Counted from the first letter of the stretch, positions 22,091 through 34,165 are shown. The stretch is 64,000 bases of DNA from Patiria miniata (GCF_015706575.1 NW_024037069.1:35919315-35983314); one strand, 5' to 3'. The notes: generated by a model from the letters alone, not told the origin. Numbers and translations are program-made.

Positions 22091-24068
22091 GAAGAATTGA
22101 GGTGGAGCAGGGGTTTAAAAACCCCTACTGATCACGCGCTCGGACAGGTTTGGGAAAACTTTCCAATTGGTCAAAAAGCTAAAATAATGATATCATCTTC
22201 GGAAAAGCCAATCAGAAAAGGAGTAGTGGGCTAACATTCTTGAGGGAACGTGGCCAGCTTGAGATTGACCAATCTGGTCCTCCTTTTATGACTCAATGGT
22301 CAGCGTGATCGAACTTCCTTGAATTGAAACAATGGAAGCTGTGAACTTTGGAAGGAAAAACTTAGATCCGTGGAGTGACGCAATGTCTAAGATGTCCTTC
22401 TGAACAGGACGTGGTCAGCGCGGAGGAGGCCCGCTTACTAAGAATTCCAACCACACACCGTGGGAAAGGGACAAACAACTTGTCGGACCAAATTTTAAAA
22501 TGGTTCCTAATTTAACAGGGTCCGACATATATATCACACTTGTTTCTATTTTCTTGCAGTAAGTTCCACTTTTTACTTGTTTATCATGTTAAACAGCTTG
22601 TTTGGACACTAGCAGTCGCCACTAGTTTTTTTCGAAGCTTTTTTTGTGGGTAACTTTGAAGGAGTTATGTTTGTACTGTTCATATGCACTTTTGACAAGG
22701 AGTTCCTTGTGCGTCAAAAGCAAAATAGCGCCCATTACATGCGATTGTTTTGATGAAAGGATTTGCTAACAATTGAAAAACTACCACTCTCTTGTCACTT
22801 CCAACGAAAACAAGTAAGACGATCCTGTATGTATTGTTGCGACACATAATAATGTGTAAGAGAACAAGATGGACTGAATTTCCACTGCATGTTTCCTTTA
22901 AAGTCTTGTTGGCATTTTAAAGTTTGTCTGTAATATGATTCTCACTATTAACTCAATAGCTTCCAATGACATTCAAGGACAGCTATAAAAATGGGCTACG
23001 TTTGTAACACATGCATAACTTCTGAAAGCATTGGTAAATTTTAGTGATTCATTTTTTTCTTTAAATGAGTGGAAGAACATGCTCTTAAAGACATGCTTGA
23101 TTGGTGTTGATTGTTTGCTAAGAAAACAAAGGCAAGTTAATCTTTAATCGAATCTGCCTGTAATTTTTACAACGAGCAAGTTCTCTAAAATGGGATAAAA
23201 TGTCTTGGTATTAAGTTCAACCAATTAGTTGCGGGTGCCCGCAACATGCGGGTCCACTAAGGGAACTCTAAGGGTGCTTTGTGAATACCACTTAACGCAA
23301 GTCTTACGTGCCCTTAACATCCACTTACGGGTCCCCGCAACGCAAACATTTACGGATGCTTTGTGAATAAGGACCCTGAGCTCTGACCTACACAGAGCTC
23401 CCGCATATGACGCATTAGATTGTTGCTCTGGGCTCTTGGTGCTTATTCACAAAGCACCCGTAAATGTTTGCGTTGCGGGGACCCGTAAGTGGATGTTAAG
23501 GGCACGTAAGACTTGCGTTAAGTGGTATTCACGAAGCACCCTTAGAGTTCCCTTAGTGGACCCGCATGTTGCGGGCACCCGCAACTAATTGGTTGAACAT
23601 TAAAAAAACACATGCCAAGACATTTTATCCCATTTCAGAGTTCTTGCTCGTAGAGTCGATTAAAGATTAACTTGTCTTTGTTTTCTAAGCAAACAATCAA
23701 CACCAATCAAGCATGTCTTTAAGAGCATGTTCTTCCACTCATTTAAAGAAAAAAAATGAATCACAAAAATGTACCAATGCTTTCAGAAGTTATGCATGTG
23801 TTACAAACGTAGCCCATTTTTATAGCTGTCCTTGAATGTCATTGGAAGCTATTGAGTTTAGTGAGAATCATATTACAGACAAACTTTAAAATGCCAACAA
23901 GACTTTAAAGGAAACATGCAGTGGAAATTCAGCTCATCTTGTTCTCTTGCACATTATGTGTTGCAACAATACATACAAGATCGTAAAACTTGTTTTCGTT
24001 GGAAGTGACAAGAAAGTGGTAGTTTTTCAATTGTTAGCAAATCCTTTCATCAATACAATCGCATGTAA

Positions 24069-24416
24069 GGCCCCCCAAAAAAGTCTCCGGTTTCTGGTAT
24101 GGAGCTTGCGGTGACGCGGGTTTTTTTTTTTTTTACCCGACTTTTTTGCTTCAAATGTCGGCTGATGACTTCAAATGGTGCTCGACTAAACTGAGTACAA
24201 ATAGGCCTATATGGGATTGGGAGTTCAGAGAGGCCACATAAAGCTTATTCTTTAAGTTAAAAATGTGCAGCAGCAGGATTCCAGTCAAACCAGTGAGTTT
24301 GGCGGTTTTGAGACATCATCTTTCATTGAAAAAAAAAACCTTTTTCATTTTGCCGACGCGCATATGGCTACAGCGACGCACGCGCATACCATAAACCGGA
24401 GACTTTTTTTGTGGCC
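24069..24416. mobile_element. Harbinger-like MITE 1
   Basis: The ends are GGCC-runs-AAAAAAGTCTCCGG and its inverse, with TAA directly outside each end, matching the three-base TTA/TAA duplication of PIF/Harbinger elements. It is about 60 to 70 percent similar to 42531-42873 in opposite orientation. It is non-coding. Confidence 0.7.
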
Positions 24417-24453
24417 TAACCAACTGCAAATGAGATCAAAGAAAGTCGTCGCC

Positions 24454-24722
24454 TGAAATTCCCCTCGCAGTTTAGGTTTAACAATAATGCGAATGACTTA
24501 TGTCCTTTTGGTTTGACAGCACTTGATTCACGATCCCGGTGGTGCAGCTAAAAATAAATATTGTATAGGCTATTAAAGATTCAGAAACTGCTGAAATTTC
24601 CCTCGCAGTTTAGGTTTAACAATAATGCGAATGACTTATGTCCTTTTGGTTTGACAGCGCTTGATTCACGATCCCGGTGGTGCAGCTAAAAATAAATGTT
24701 GTATAGGCTATTAAAGATTCAG
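24454..24722 (+). repeat. Two-unit tandem duplication, period about 138 bp
   Basis: The units start TGAAATT(C/T)CC and share CGCAGTTTAGGTTTAACAAT and GATCCCGGTGGTGCAGC. They differ at only a few bases, so the duplication is recent. It lies in the insertion within copy B. Confidence 0.85.
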
Positions 24723-25616
24723 ACAAACAATTTGTGAAATGGTTTACAGTTATGGTTACGAGAAAAAAAGGATGGCGTGCAGGGTTGAACTTGTGTAGGC
24801 TTAGGCCTATTCACACTACCTTAGTAACACGCAGGCGTTTATGGTAAACATACATGTTTATATATAAACACAGTGCATGTTACCAAGGTGGCCTGAATAG
24901 TAGGATGTATTTTTTAGAGATGTGTGATGGAAACACAAGACCGATTTTTTTTATGATAGGAACACACATTGCAAATGTACTTTTTGAATTATGAAAATTT
25001 GTGTAAAAAAGGAGAAAGATTGCAAATTGCAAAGACTAAACAATTAATGAATTGGAGAAGTGCTGGCTATGCGCTGAAACATGTATTTTGATGGTCCTTC
25101 TGAGGGAAAATTATTTAATATACCAAGTGTTGCAGTTTGCTCTGAGTGCTGCACTTTTCTCTATATCGATTGTGATTAAATGTATTCACACGTGTTCGTT
25201 TTAAGTTTTTTTCTGTTGTTTTAAAATATAAAATAATAATTATGTTACAGTTGTGTCAGTCAAACTTGATATTATTGCCGAAATCAATGTAAATAAAATT
25301 GTCTCTTTAATTAGGCCTATATCTTGGGACAAGGCTTTCCATTGAATTTGTGTTTTCGTGATTTTCATTGTAATTGCAGGGAGTCAAAAAGGGAAGTCAG
25401 TTGCATTTTCTCCTTTTTTTGGGGGGGGGGGATGAAGTTTATAGTTAACATGTAAATTCAGTATGTGTTTGGTCATCCGTGGGCCATGGGGTACATCCGT
25501 GTCGAAGATTGGGGGTGGATATGACCCCAAATCCTCCACTTGTGGAAATTCGGGGGCGAAAGGGGGGAGGCTGGACACACCAGAGGACGTTAGGGGGCTC
25601 TGTTCATGGAATATAT

Positions 25617-26155
25617 AGATTTTCCCAGCCAATTTCCTGAAATGTTCATTCACTTCCGAAAATCGGTCATTCATTTTCATCTGAATTTGAGAATCGCTCT
25701 GAACACGCGTTTCATGCATTTTCGCTATCAGAGCATTCGATTTCATTTCCATTCAATCAATTAAGCACATTTCGTTTATGCTCATTCAGATTCGTTTACA
25801 AGACTTCCTTTTCGCTTTTAGAGGGCGATTTCAAAAATAAGTCATTTTATTTCACTTTTAGTTTCATGTTATGTGATGCAATCTGCTAAGTTTGAATGAG
25901 AAAAACGCACTTTATATTGCACATTCACGAAATTGTATTCCAGAACTCTGCGCGAAAAGGTATGCTCGCGTAAATGAATGCACAGGTAACGTAATTGGCC
26001 GTCTGTTTCTCAAAACCGAATGCACGGACAATGAAAACGATTGAACTTTCGTTGAATTGAAATGGGATTAAAGACGTGCATTCAAATTCAGACGAAAATG
26101 AATGACCGATTTTCAGAAGTGAATGAACATTTTAGGAAATTGGCCGGGAAAACCT
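25617..26155. repeat. Foldback element
   Basis: The left arm GGTCATTCATTTTCATCTGA and the right arm GACGAAAATGAATGACC, with about 90 bp of similarity each, flank a middle without coding content. A 122-residue open frame across it is explained by the palindrome and is not a gene. Confidence 0.65.
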
Positions 26156-26944
26156 ATTATGGACGCTATTTTGCTTATGTCGCACAAGGAACTCCTTGTC
26201 AAAAGTGCATATGAACAGTACAAACATAACTCCTTCAAAGTTACCCCCCAAAAAAGCTTTGAAAAAACTAGTGGCGACAGCTAGTGTCCAAACAAGCTGT
26301 TTAACATGATAAGCAAGTAAAAAGTGGAACTTACTGCAAGAAAATAAAAAAAAGTTTGATATATATTTGTACACAAAGCTGTAGAGACACTTTTGTTCTG
26401 CTTTGAATGACATCACGCTTTGGCTCATGAATATGGAACTGTTCAATAGCATAAAAATTGAAATGTTGAAATTTCTCCCTTTTACTACTACAAAAGAAGG
26501 TTGAAAGTCATAGTAACATGGCAAGAAAGCTGGTTTTTTTTATCTATTTAAGTAATACAAATTTTTTTGCAGGTTCCCTTTAATAATTGAACTCAAGACA
26601 GAAACCACTGTCAGAATGTGTGCTTTCAGTATATAAGAAACAAGTTAGCTCTTTTTTTTTTTTAAATATTGATGGTGATTTTTGTATCCTTTCCCATGCT
26701 CTCGTTCATTCAGTGGAGGTGGGAAAGTCCACGTTTCATTGTACTCAATGGGTTTTCAGTTTGCATCACGTGATGAGTGGTAAACAAGTTTGTGATCGTT
26801 TTATTGAAATAGACATAACTTAGGATTAGACTGTGCAATTTAAGTGAAATATTCACACTTAAAATCCCATAAGATGTACTTCGTCCCATAAAAAAGGGCG
26901 GCAGTTGCTTCCCAAAAGTGGAGGACATACCTATTACGGCATGG

Positions 26945-27240
26945 AGCGGGCCCCGAATTTTTGTTTGGATTCTAGATGGTTGCTCTGTGGTGCGATCTGA
27001 GTCAATTTCTGAGCACTCAAACCACTTTTGTGAGCAAAAGATAATGTTTTAAACATCATTTTTTGAGTTTGGAGTCATTGATCAGCTACTATAGAATCAT
27101 TATGTAGCTACAATTTTTATTCGGGGATAGAAAAGTGTGTGTGTGTGGGGGGGGGGGGGCAACGATATGACATCCGCCACTTAAAAAAAAGTGGGGGGGG
27201 GGAGGACTTGTCTCCCACCGATTGACGCCCATGAAAATGG
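26945..27240 (+). repeat. GCTCTGTGGTGC family repeat inside copy B
   Basis: The counterpart of 18910-19236 in the inverted element, with a short GT tract, a G run and the edge GATTGACGCCCATG. Confidence 0.6.
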
Positions 27241-27879
27241 AACGCGCCAAATATTTTGAACACATTTTTCAAATTCGTTCACTTTCTTTTTAACTCATCC
27301 TATAGTTGGTTCAACCGGTCACGGAAGATGAACCGGCACGTCGATTCAGTTCGTAGATCCAAAATACATGCCAAGAGTGCCGCCATTGTGACAATCGAGA
27401 TGATCCACGCAAGTTGTGGTGTGCTTGCGGGACGTCTGGATGTCCCGCAAATGTACGGGTGGTTTACGGGCACACGCAGATTTAAGGGGGCTTCGTGAAT
27501 AACGCGCAAGTGCTTAAGTGAGGGTTGCGGGGAAGTTGCGCGCCCGCAAGCATTTACGGGTGCTTTGTGAATAAGGACCCTGACCCCGACAGAGTTCCTG
27601 ACATGTACACATGTACGCCTTAACTTTACATTGTATATAGTGCGCCCTCTATTGACCTGAGATGTAAATAATCTCGAATAAAGTACTAGTGTGTGTGTAA
27701 GATATTTGTATCTGACTCTTTATTTGATAATGTCTCTCAACCCAGAGAGACGTTACAATATATATACAAGCTGATTTACCCGAGCATAGATCGGGTAGGG
27801 CGTAGTGTTGGGGATGAAAATTTGGGGAGTTAAATGTAAATGGGGATATAGTTAAGGAGACATGCAGTTATAGAAAAGC

Positions 27880-28128
27880 AATTTCTGTGGTGTGATGCGA
27901 GGCAATTTCTGACCACTAAAACCAATTTCAGCAAAAGATCATGTTGTAAAGTTTTGAGTTTGGAGCAATTGAATCAGCTACATGTATTCTGAACAATAGA
28001 ATCATTGTTGTAGGCTACAATTTTTATTCGGGGAAGAAAAAGTGTGTGGGGGGGGACCAAACAATATCCCCCGCTTTAAAATGGGGGGGGGGGGTTCCCC
28101 TGTCCCCCGTCGATTTACGCACATGATA
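27880..28128 (+). repeat. GCTCTGTGGTGC family repeat, solo copy
   Basis: It begins TTTCTGTGGTGTGATGCGAG and ends in G runs followed by GTCGATTTACGCACATG. It lies just outside element B, showing the family also exists independently. Confidence 0.6.
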
Positions 28129-28477
28129 ATTATGTACCATGGCAACTGTCTGTAATTTGTAAATGTTCCCGTTGGTCTGTTAAATTGGCATTTTGTGAGG
28201 CAGTCGCATTTGGAAAACGCAGTGAAAAGGTTACCGTAGTACACAGGCGAAGGCTGATTGTACAGTTTTGACAATAAATCATAATGCAATAAAACGTAAA
28301 GGTGTCATTTGAAATGAAAATGTTGAGTGTTACCATAAAATTACAAACGATCATGGAGGAAGGTTATAATTAAGTTTCAGTATTGGACTCTTCAACAAAC
28401 GTAAACTTGAACTTCTTACAATTTGCGAGACCGTCTTCGAGGAAAAAGTCGATTTAGCTTTTATTGAAGTTGGTTCA

Positions 28478-29450
28478 ACCATCTTTATAAGAGCAAGTTT
28501 TACTCGGCCTCCGAGAAATGTTTGCTCCTGAAAGGATCCGAGACCGCGGTCTCCCGCGACACCAAATGGCTCCACGTCCGTGGAAAAATGTGGGTGTCTT
28601 CCGCCGGGTCGGACACTTTCGTAGATTTTTTTGTGAATGCATCGATCCTTCGTTGACCCCAAACAGGCCCCCGAAATTATAACACGACACTGAATTATAC
28701 GTGGCGGGCAGCGAACTCACAACGCTCAGCCTTGGTAGTGGAAGCATGGAGCTGTAAACACATTATGGAAGCAACAGCACTCTATCACGCGACGTCACAT
28801 GTTTGCGCTTCAAATAGCGAGCACCGTAGACCCAACCTCGTTTGCAGGGTGTGGAGCAGGCTGCAGTACGCGTTGCCATCAACAGTTTTGCATAGCCCGG
28901 AAATACTACGCAGTGTAGACTTTCGATTGGTCAGACCGCGCAAGGCATACTAATGTGTAGTCATTCTGAGTATTCGTTGCACTCAGCGCAGGGGCGGCAA
29001 GCGAAGCATATGAAAGAATAGGGACACTTGGTGGCCACGCACCATGGAGAAAAAATATTTTACCAAGGTCACCCCATCCACCATTTGGTGAACGCTTTTG
29101 CAGAACGGCCGAGTAGAACACGTAAACGGAACCCCTACGTTGAAGCCGCTGACCTCGCACAGTCTAGACACGCAGAAAAGCCAGCACAGGGGGCGGCCAG
29201 GCAGTCAACGTGAAAGCGCACACGACGGCAAATTCCTGCGCAAAACGCAGTCACGAAAAATCGACGAAACGGATCGCCGGTCCGTACGGGAAAATCAGGA
29301 CGACACGAAGTGTCCGACCCGGCGGAAGACACCCTCCGCATTTTTCCACGGACGTGGAGCGATTCTGGCGCCGCGTGAGCCCGCGGTCTCGGATCCTTTC
29401 ATGAGCAAACATCGTCTGGGAGGCCGAGTTAAACTCTCTCTTATATATTG
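28478..29450. mobile_element. Non-autonomous TIR element, about 1 kb
   Basis: Inverted ends of about 150 bp share ACTCGGCC, GGATCCGAGACCGCGG, CACGTCCGTGGAAAAATG and TCTTCCGCCGGGTCGGACAC. The middle (28626-29300) is GC-richer and has no recognisable transposase. The tips extend outward to a TATAAGAG-like stretch. Superfamily unknown. Confidence 0.75.
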
Positions 29451-31200
29451 TTGCGTTCCCTAATAGCAGTTCATGAAACATTTATTAGAGTCAACAATAA
29501 TTCAATAAGTTGGAGGGAAACAGAGCTTTGGGGTGACAGTCACACATGTCAATACACTGATTTATTCATCTCTTCACTTTACATAACTTTGTTAGATTTC
29601 ATCAACCTATAGGGTTTCTCCTTTTGGTAGTCTTTGGTAGCGTTATAGAGATAACAGGTTGGCGTCTACAAAGTCTATACATGTACTATGTACTATGGCA
29701 AAACCATGTCAACCAACACGAACTGAGTGGGCACCGGCACGGTACGGGTTATCGACGGCCAGACCGAAGCGGGAGCGGTCCGCTACGGTGACCGGGAGGC
29801 AACGGTAACTGGACGGGGCCAGCAAGTGTACCAGGCCGCACTACAGTTCGAACCAAAGTGTGCATGTGGCGTATCGGGTATCCAAGGTCAATCGAGGCAC
29901 TATGCACCAAGGATAGTGTTTATGACAAGACCGGGCTAGCATAGCTGAACGACGGGGGAATGGCTACGGGGAGCCGGCTGGCCACAGCGGGAGCGGTCCG
30001 CTGTGATGACGGGGATGAACTAGCTCTGGCTGGGCTAGAACACCAGACAACCGCACAACATGTTCAAGCTAAGACTAGCAGTCCAATGGCCATTCGAAAC
30101 CGCACAGCACCATTGGGACTAGTGTATTACTATTTCACCAGCTTCTACACACTCCTCGAGGGATCTAGGAGAAGGATGCTTCATAATAACACTAGTACTA
30201 GTGATTGCACTATTACTTCACCGCGCCTCAACCACCGAGGGAGGCCGATACTTCGTAGTGACAAGAGTCGCACAACAATCGGTCTGTCAGAGTCGAGTTC
30301 GTCGCACATCATACGAGTTACCGCACAACATATAAGTTCGCCGCACAACTTTGGGTTTAGGGTTCGTTCGCACTACATTGGTTTCGTGGTTCGCCGCACT
30401 GCCGAAAGTGAGGAAAACCTCCGGTATTTATAGGCAGTAGAAGTCTCGGGATTAAATAATGCATGAGCACTGATTTAGGAATTAACCAATAGTAATCTTC
30501 CATGTCTTAGGGTCACATGACTAGTCACATGATTTACTAAGAGTGCCTAGTGCAAGAGACTAGAAACGTGTGCATTTACATAAGGGAAAACATGGAGAGA
30601 GAAGTGTGCAAATACAGAGAGGGATGTGTGCAAATAGATCAGAGTGCAAAAGTGTTTACACAACATCTCGAGCAACCTTGATGGAGTGAGTGACAAGCTA
30701 AAAGGTTACTGTGTCACAGGCTATTTACATCACATGATGTCTTACTACGCCCAGCTACGCGACCACGCCACCCGATTCAACTAGCCACCGTTGTTAATAA
30801 GTGAGGCTTGAGGACGTTATACGCCATGTTATAAACATGACCGTTATATATTACCGTATCATGTAATACAAAGGGACACGTTAATAAACGAGGCATACAT
30901 CGCATGCAGCTCAGGCGCGGGGGCGGGCCGCACGCCGCGGTACGTACGTACGCGCACCGTGCAAATATAATGTGCATGGGTCTGTCGATCGGTGGCGCTT
31001 TCCATCATGGCCGCTGTGTGCCTCTTTCGTACTGTGCTGATGATCGGGTTGTACATGCGAAAAAGCATGCAAAAAATTTCTAACAAAGACTAAAGTTATG
31101 AGAATGGACTTGGAGAGAATGGCATGAATTCATTCACTACTTTTTGGAAATGTGTAGCACCAGCAGTTGATGGTAGACGAGACGGGGAGTGTGGATTCGT
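29451..31200. other. GC-richer unassigned region
   Basis: It starts TGTTGCGTTCCC, the same tip as the LTR start at 13055, which may mark another LTR-derived piece. The stretch 29720-30430 is rich in GAGCGGTCCGCT and CGCCGCACAAC words with an open frame (29960-30433) that lacks recognisable domains. A TATTTATAGG box sits at 30424. I make no gene call. Confidence 0.35.
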
Positions 31201-31224
31201 ACACTATAGTGTAACGTTTACGAA

Positions 31225-32215
31225 AACAGATCAACTCGTAACTTCTAGTCGTACATGAACACCGTACGCGGACCAACTCGTACGCGACCAACTCGTACAC
31301 AGGACAACTCGTATGGGAAAGAATTTCATACTGGGCCACCACTGATATTCCTTAATATGACCTGAAATTTGTACCAAAACAGTTGTAAATCTGATGAAGA
31401 AACACTGCCCTAGGTCTAATTGAACCTTTTGTGTACTGGCCCAGTCCTAGCCGTCGGACGTGGCTTTTAAACTACAAGTACAACGCCACGTTCACGGGTC
31501 TAGCCCAGTCCCAGAAATCATGCAGGAGGTCTGAGTCCGAGAGGTGGCCCAGTATCATTCTTACCAAATGGCATGAATTTAATTTTGGCCAGTGTACGAG
31601 TTGGCTGGCGTACAACTAAGGGGCCTAGTAGTGAGTAGTACAAGTTTAGTTGGTTCACGTATAGCCCCATAAATGTGGCCTATTTACTGGACTGCCTCCG
31701 TAAACATAGGCCACACATCCACATGTACAAAATCGTGTCGATTTTGCCAAATTTTGATTTTCACATTTAGGCTTACTTTGTAGGTTTTTTTTTGCTTTAG
31801 AAGCATTCTCACCCTCTATATATAGGCTAATCAGAAAGTGCTGCCTTTTTCAGATGTCTAATTTTTGTGAAATTTCATGTTGAAATTTTGATACGCAAAC
31901 GTGTGCAAATGTATCTGGAAATTTCACGAAAAATGGACATCTATTAAAGGCAGCACTTTCTGATTAGGCTATATAGAGGGTGAGAATATGCTTCTAAAGC
32001 AAAAAAAACCTACAAAGTAAGTCTAAATGTGAAAATCAAAATTTGGCAAAGTCGACACGTTTTTGTACATGTGGATGTGTGGCCTATGTTTACGGAGGCA
32101 GTCCAGTAAATACTAGGCCACATTTATGGGGCTAGTTCACGTACAGACGTAAGAGTTGTCTCGCTTGTCTTGCGTACGACGAGTTGGTTCAAGTACGACT
32201 ACAAGTTGTCCTGTT
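31225..32215. repeat. Outer inverted repeat around the Mutator-like MITE
   Basis: The left arm (31225-31325) carries three spaced CAACTCGTAC-like words. The right arm (32150-32215) carries the inverse, GTACGACGAGTTGG and GACTACAAGTTGTCCTG. The Mutator-like MITE sits inside this older inverted repeat. Confidence 0.5.
31662..32134. mobile_element. Mutator-like MITE with 9-bp target duplication
   Basis: The tips TAGCCCCATAAATGTGGCC and the exact inverse bound two near-perfect arms of about 215 bp around a short loop. GTTCACGTA stands directly outside both ends (31653-31661 and 32135-32143). A nine-base duplication with long inverted repeats is typical of Mutator-like elements. The clean ends suggest a young insertion. 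Confidence 0.88.
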
Positions 32216-32749
32216 GCCTTTATAATTTCAATGCAGTAGGCCTACTGCATCATGTTTGTTAGGGCAATTGTGTAGTGTAGGGTGCCTGTTTAGGTTTGAT
32301 CAAATTAGAGGCAAGGTTGTTTTGTTCTACTAAAAAATTACCTTTTTAAAGCATACATCATGTATCGTCAGACCCCCTAAAATGATGAGGATACAATGTA
32401 TGTTTTGACGCACTCGCATTCAATTTGCGTTTGACAACACGCGTGCGTTGCAAGCATTTCTGCGTCAATTATGGTGACTCTCGAGAGCTACTTCTCTCAA
32501 AATAAGGGGTAGAAATTACAACGGTTGGTGTCGCATGATTCATCGCGCCTAACGCGTTATGGTACATTGCGCGGTGATTGCCATCTTTATTTTCGTGTTG
32601 CATTTTGTCGTCGTCATTGCCATTTTACTATCCAATTTCCCTCAACAATTCAAAACCCTGCCCTTTACGCCTAATCTGACATTCCTGTACGTTCTTAATG
32701 TCTCAAACTATATGTATGTCCAATACAATGTGGAATTTGTTCAGTGTTA

Positions 32750-33019
32750 GGCCAACCATAAAAAAAAGTTCTGCTTCTGGTTTCCCTACCTACATGTTCA
32801 TGTACCCTATTCTGCCAGCCCCTACCCTATTTTTGTATGGGGAAAGTGAAAAAAAAACACCCAAAATCATATTTTTCTTGATTACTCGCACATACATGCA
32901 GATGCCTCCATATATTCGTACACAAAAAAAATTGCACCAAAAAGGTCCCTACCTACATGTACATCTACCCTGTTTTCAAGTGCCATGTAATCAGAAGCAG
33001 AACTTGGTTTTTTTTGGCC
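32750..33019. mobile_element. Harbinger-like MITE 2
   Basis: The ends GGCCAA and TTGGCC, with AAGTTCTGCTTCTG inside and its inverse at the other end, are flanked by TTA on both sides (32747-32749 and 33020-33022). It is the same family as 44279-44522. Confidence 0.75.
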
Positions 33020-33067
33020 TTATATAAACCAGTACCGTAGTAGATACATGATCACCAATGTAATTAC

Positions 33068-34165
33068 CAGCTTGTTCCCATACATGTACGAGCTTGTTCC
33101 GGCTACCGCACATCGCGCGCGCCGCGACACACTAGTATACTGTTAGCCTCAACGACCCTTGCGTGTGCTTTGTGTGCGTGTATGTACCTCCCATACACAC
33201 TTCCGCAAACAGCCGTACAGTAAATTGAGGCAGAGGAAAGCCTTGACGCAACCGTGGCAAATTCTATGTGTTTCTTTATTTTTTCGGCCGAATTCGGCCG
33301 AATATTTCTGATGCGCATATATTACACAATATCCAATCAAAGCCCGTAAACTTGGACCCGCGACATACATATTCATGCCTTTTTTTCATGTAGCCTGCAA
33401 ATTACTGTATACGCCACGAATGTTCACTCAAAAATAAATGTCCAGGTATTTCAATTTTCAATCCCATTTTAAACCATTTCTCCAGTTTCATTCCAAACAA
33501 ATGAAATATGCCGCTACATGAATGAACACTTGTTCAAAATGATGATATATTTCCAATGTATTGCGAATGGGACAGTCATACATGTAGCTGCCGACATTTA
33601 TTGTCGGTGTAACAGCGTACATTATCACGCTGCTACCCCGTGACATTCTGCCGACAGCGAATGTAGGGAACAGGTCAATTCGGACCCAGGTCAAATTGTA
33701 TTCATTTCATCGAATCATGCAGGAAAACTCATATCTATAAGTCATGTCACACCCGTATGAATTAACTGCAAGAAACAAGCTATTTAATATTGACTTTGGG
33801 ATGGATACGAAACTGTCATACAGGGGCATGGTAAAAAAAATCTCTCTCTGAATTCGTACCATGTGCAACATATATCTTATACGTACGACATATGTATTTC
33901 ACACGTACTTACGAATTGTATGTCGTACCATGAGAGAAGACTGTTTACCATAGCGCGTACTAATTATCATATTGGGCCTACACAGTTGCGTCAAGGCTAT
34001 CCTCCGCCTCGACTTACTGTACGGCTGTTTGCGGAAATGTGTGTGGGAGGTACATACATGCACACAAAGCACACGCAAGGGTCATTGAGGCTAACAGTAT
34101 ACTAGTGTGTCGCGGTGCGCGCGGTGTGCGGTAGCCGGAACAAGCTCGTATGGGAACAAGCTGAT
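33068..34165. mobile_element. TIR element of about 1.1 kb
   Basis: Arms of about 190 bp share AGCTTGTTCCCATAC, CACACTAGTATACTGTTAG, GCACACGCAAGGGTC in one arm, and CTTGACGCAAC. The interior is AT-rich with a GGCCGAATTCGGCCG palindrome at about 33286-33300. No transposase was found and I saw no clear target duplication. Confidence 0.7.

Larger units (their letters stand above)
19817..22527 (-). mobile_element. LTR-retroelement-like insertion in copy A
   Basis: The insert interrupts the unit at a TATA-rich site: flanks read AAATATA on the left and TATATATC on the right, against one uninterrupted copy in element B. Read on the minus strand it starts TGTCGGACCC, has GATTGG boxes and a TTTTTAAA box near 22110-22120 like a promoter, and ends CTGTGACA. 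A 164-bp segment occurs twice within it. I found no reverse transcriptase, so it is at most a degraded fossil. Confidence 0.4.
18579..23371 (+). mobile_element. Long-TIR DNA element, copy A
   Basis: It starts CTTATTCACAAAGCACCCG and ends with the complement, with GC-rich subterminal arrays of CCCGTAA and TTGCGGG. Compared with copy B, the ancestral unit is about 2.1 kb: 18579-19816 joined to about 22528-23371. The intervening 2.7 kb is a later insertion. No transposase is visible, so it is non-autonomous. The superfamily is not clear from the tips. Confidence 0.8.
23442..27575 (-). mobile_element. Long-TIR DNA element, copy B, inverted
   Basis: This is the same unit as copy A in opposite orientation, separated from it by 70 bp. 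Its ancestral parts are 27575-26155 and 24066-23442. A different insertion (about 24067-26154) splits it, and includes a Harbinger-like MITE, a tandem duplication and a foldback. Arms matching copy A span more than 1.2 kb on the outer side and more than 600 bp on the inner side. Confidence 0.8.
13055..27757 (+). mobile_element. Probable solo LTR split by nested insertions
   Basis: Three pieces read as one LTR of roughly 1 kb: 13055-13205 (start TGTTGCGTTCCC), 17886-18578 (promoter part with CCCATTGGCT and CTATATAAAG at 18501) and 27576-27757 (AATAAA at 27677, end ACGTTACA). The outer bases are TG and CA and both flanks are runs of AT, so a short ATAT target duplication is possible but ambiguous. 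The DIRS copy and the two long-TIR elements would be insertions within it. This is an inference from signals and order; no second LTR or internal region was found. It is a fossil. Confidence 0.4.

Noticed and set aside
25384-25752. A 122-residue minus-strand frame
   Set aside because: It runs across a foldback element and the C run beside it; part of the same frame reappears on the other arm.
29960-30433. A 157-residue plus-strand frame
   Set aside because: It sits in a repeated-word GC-rich stretch, with no domain and no splice or start context that stands out.
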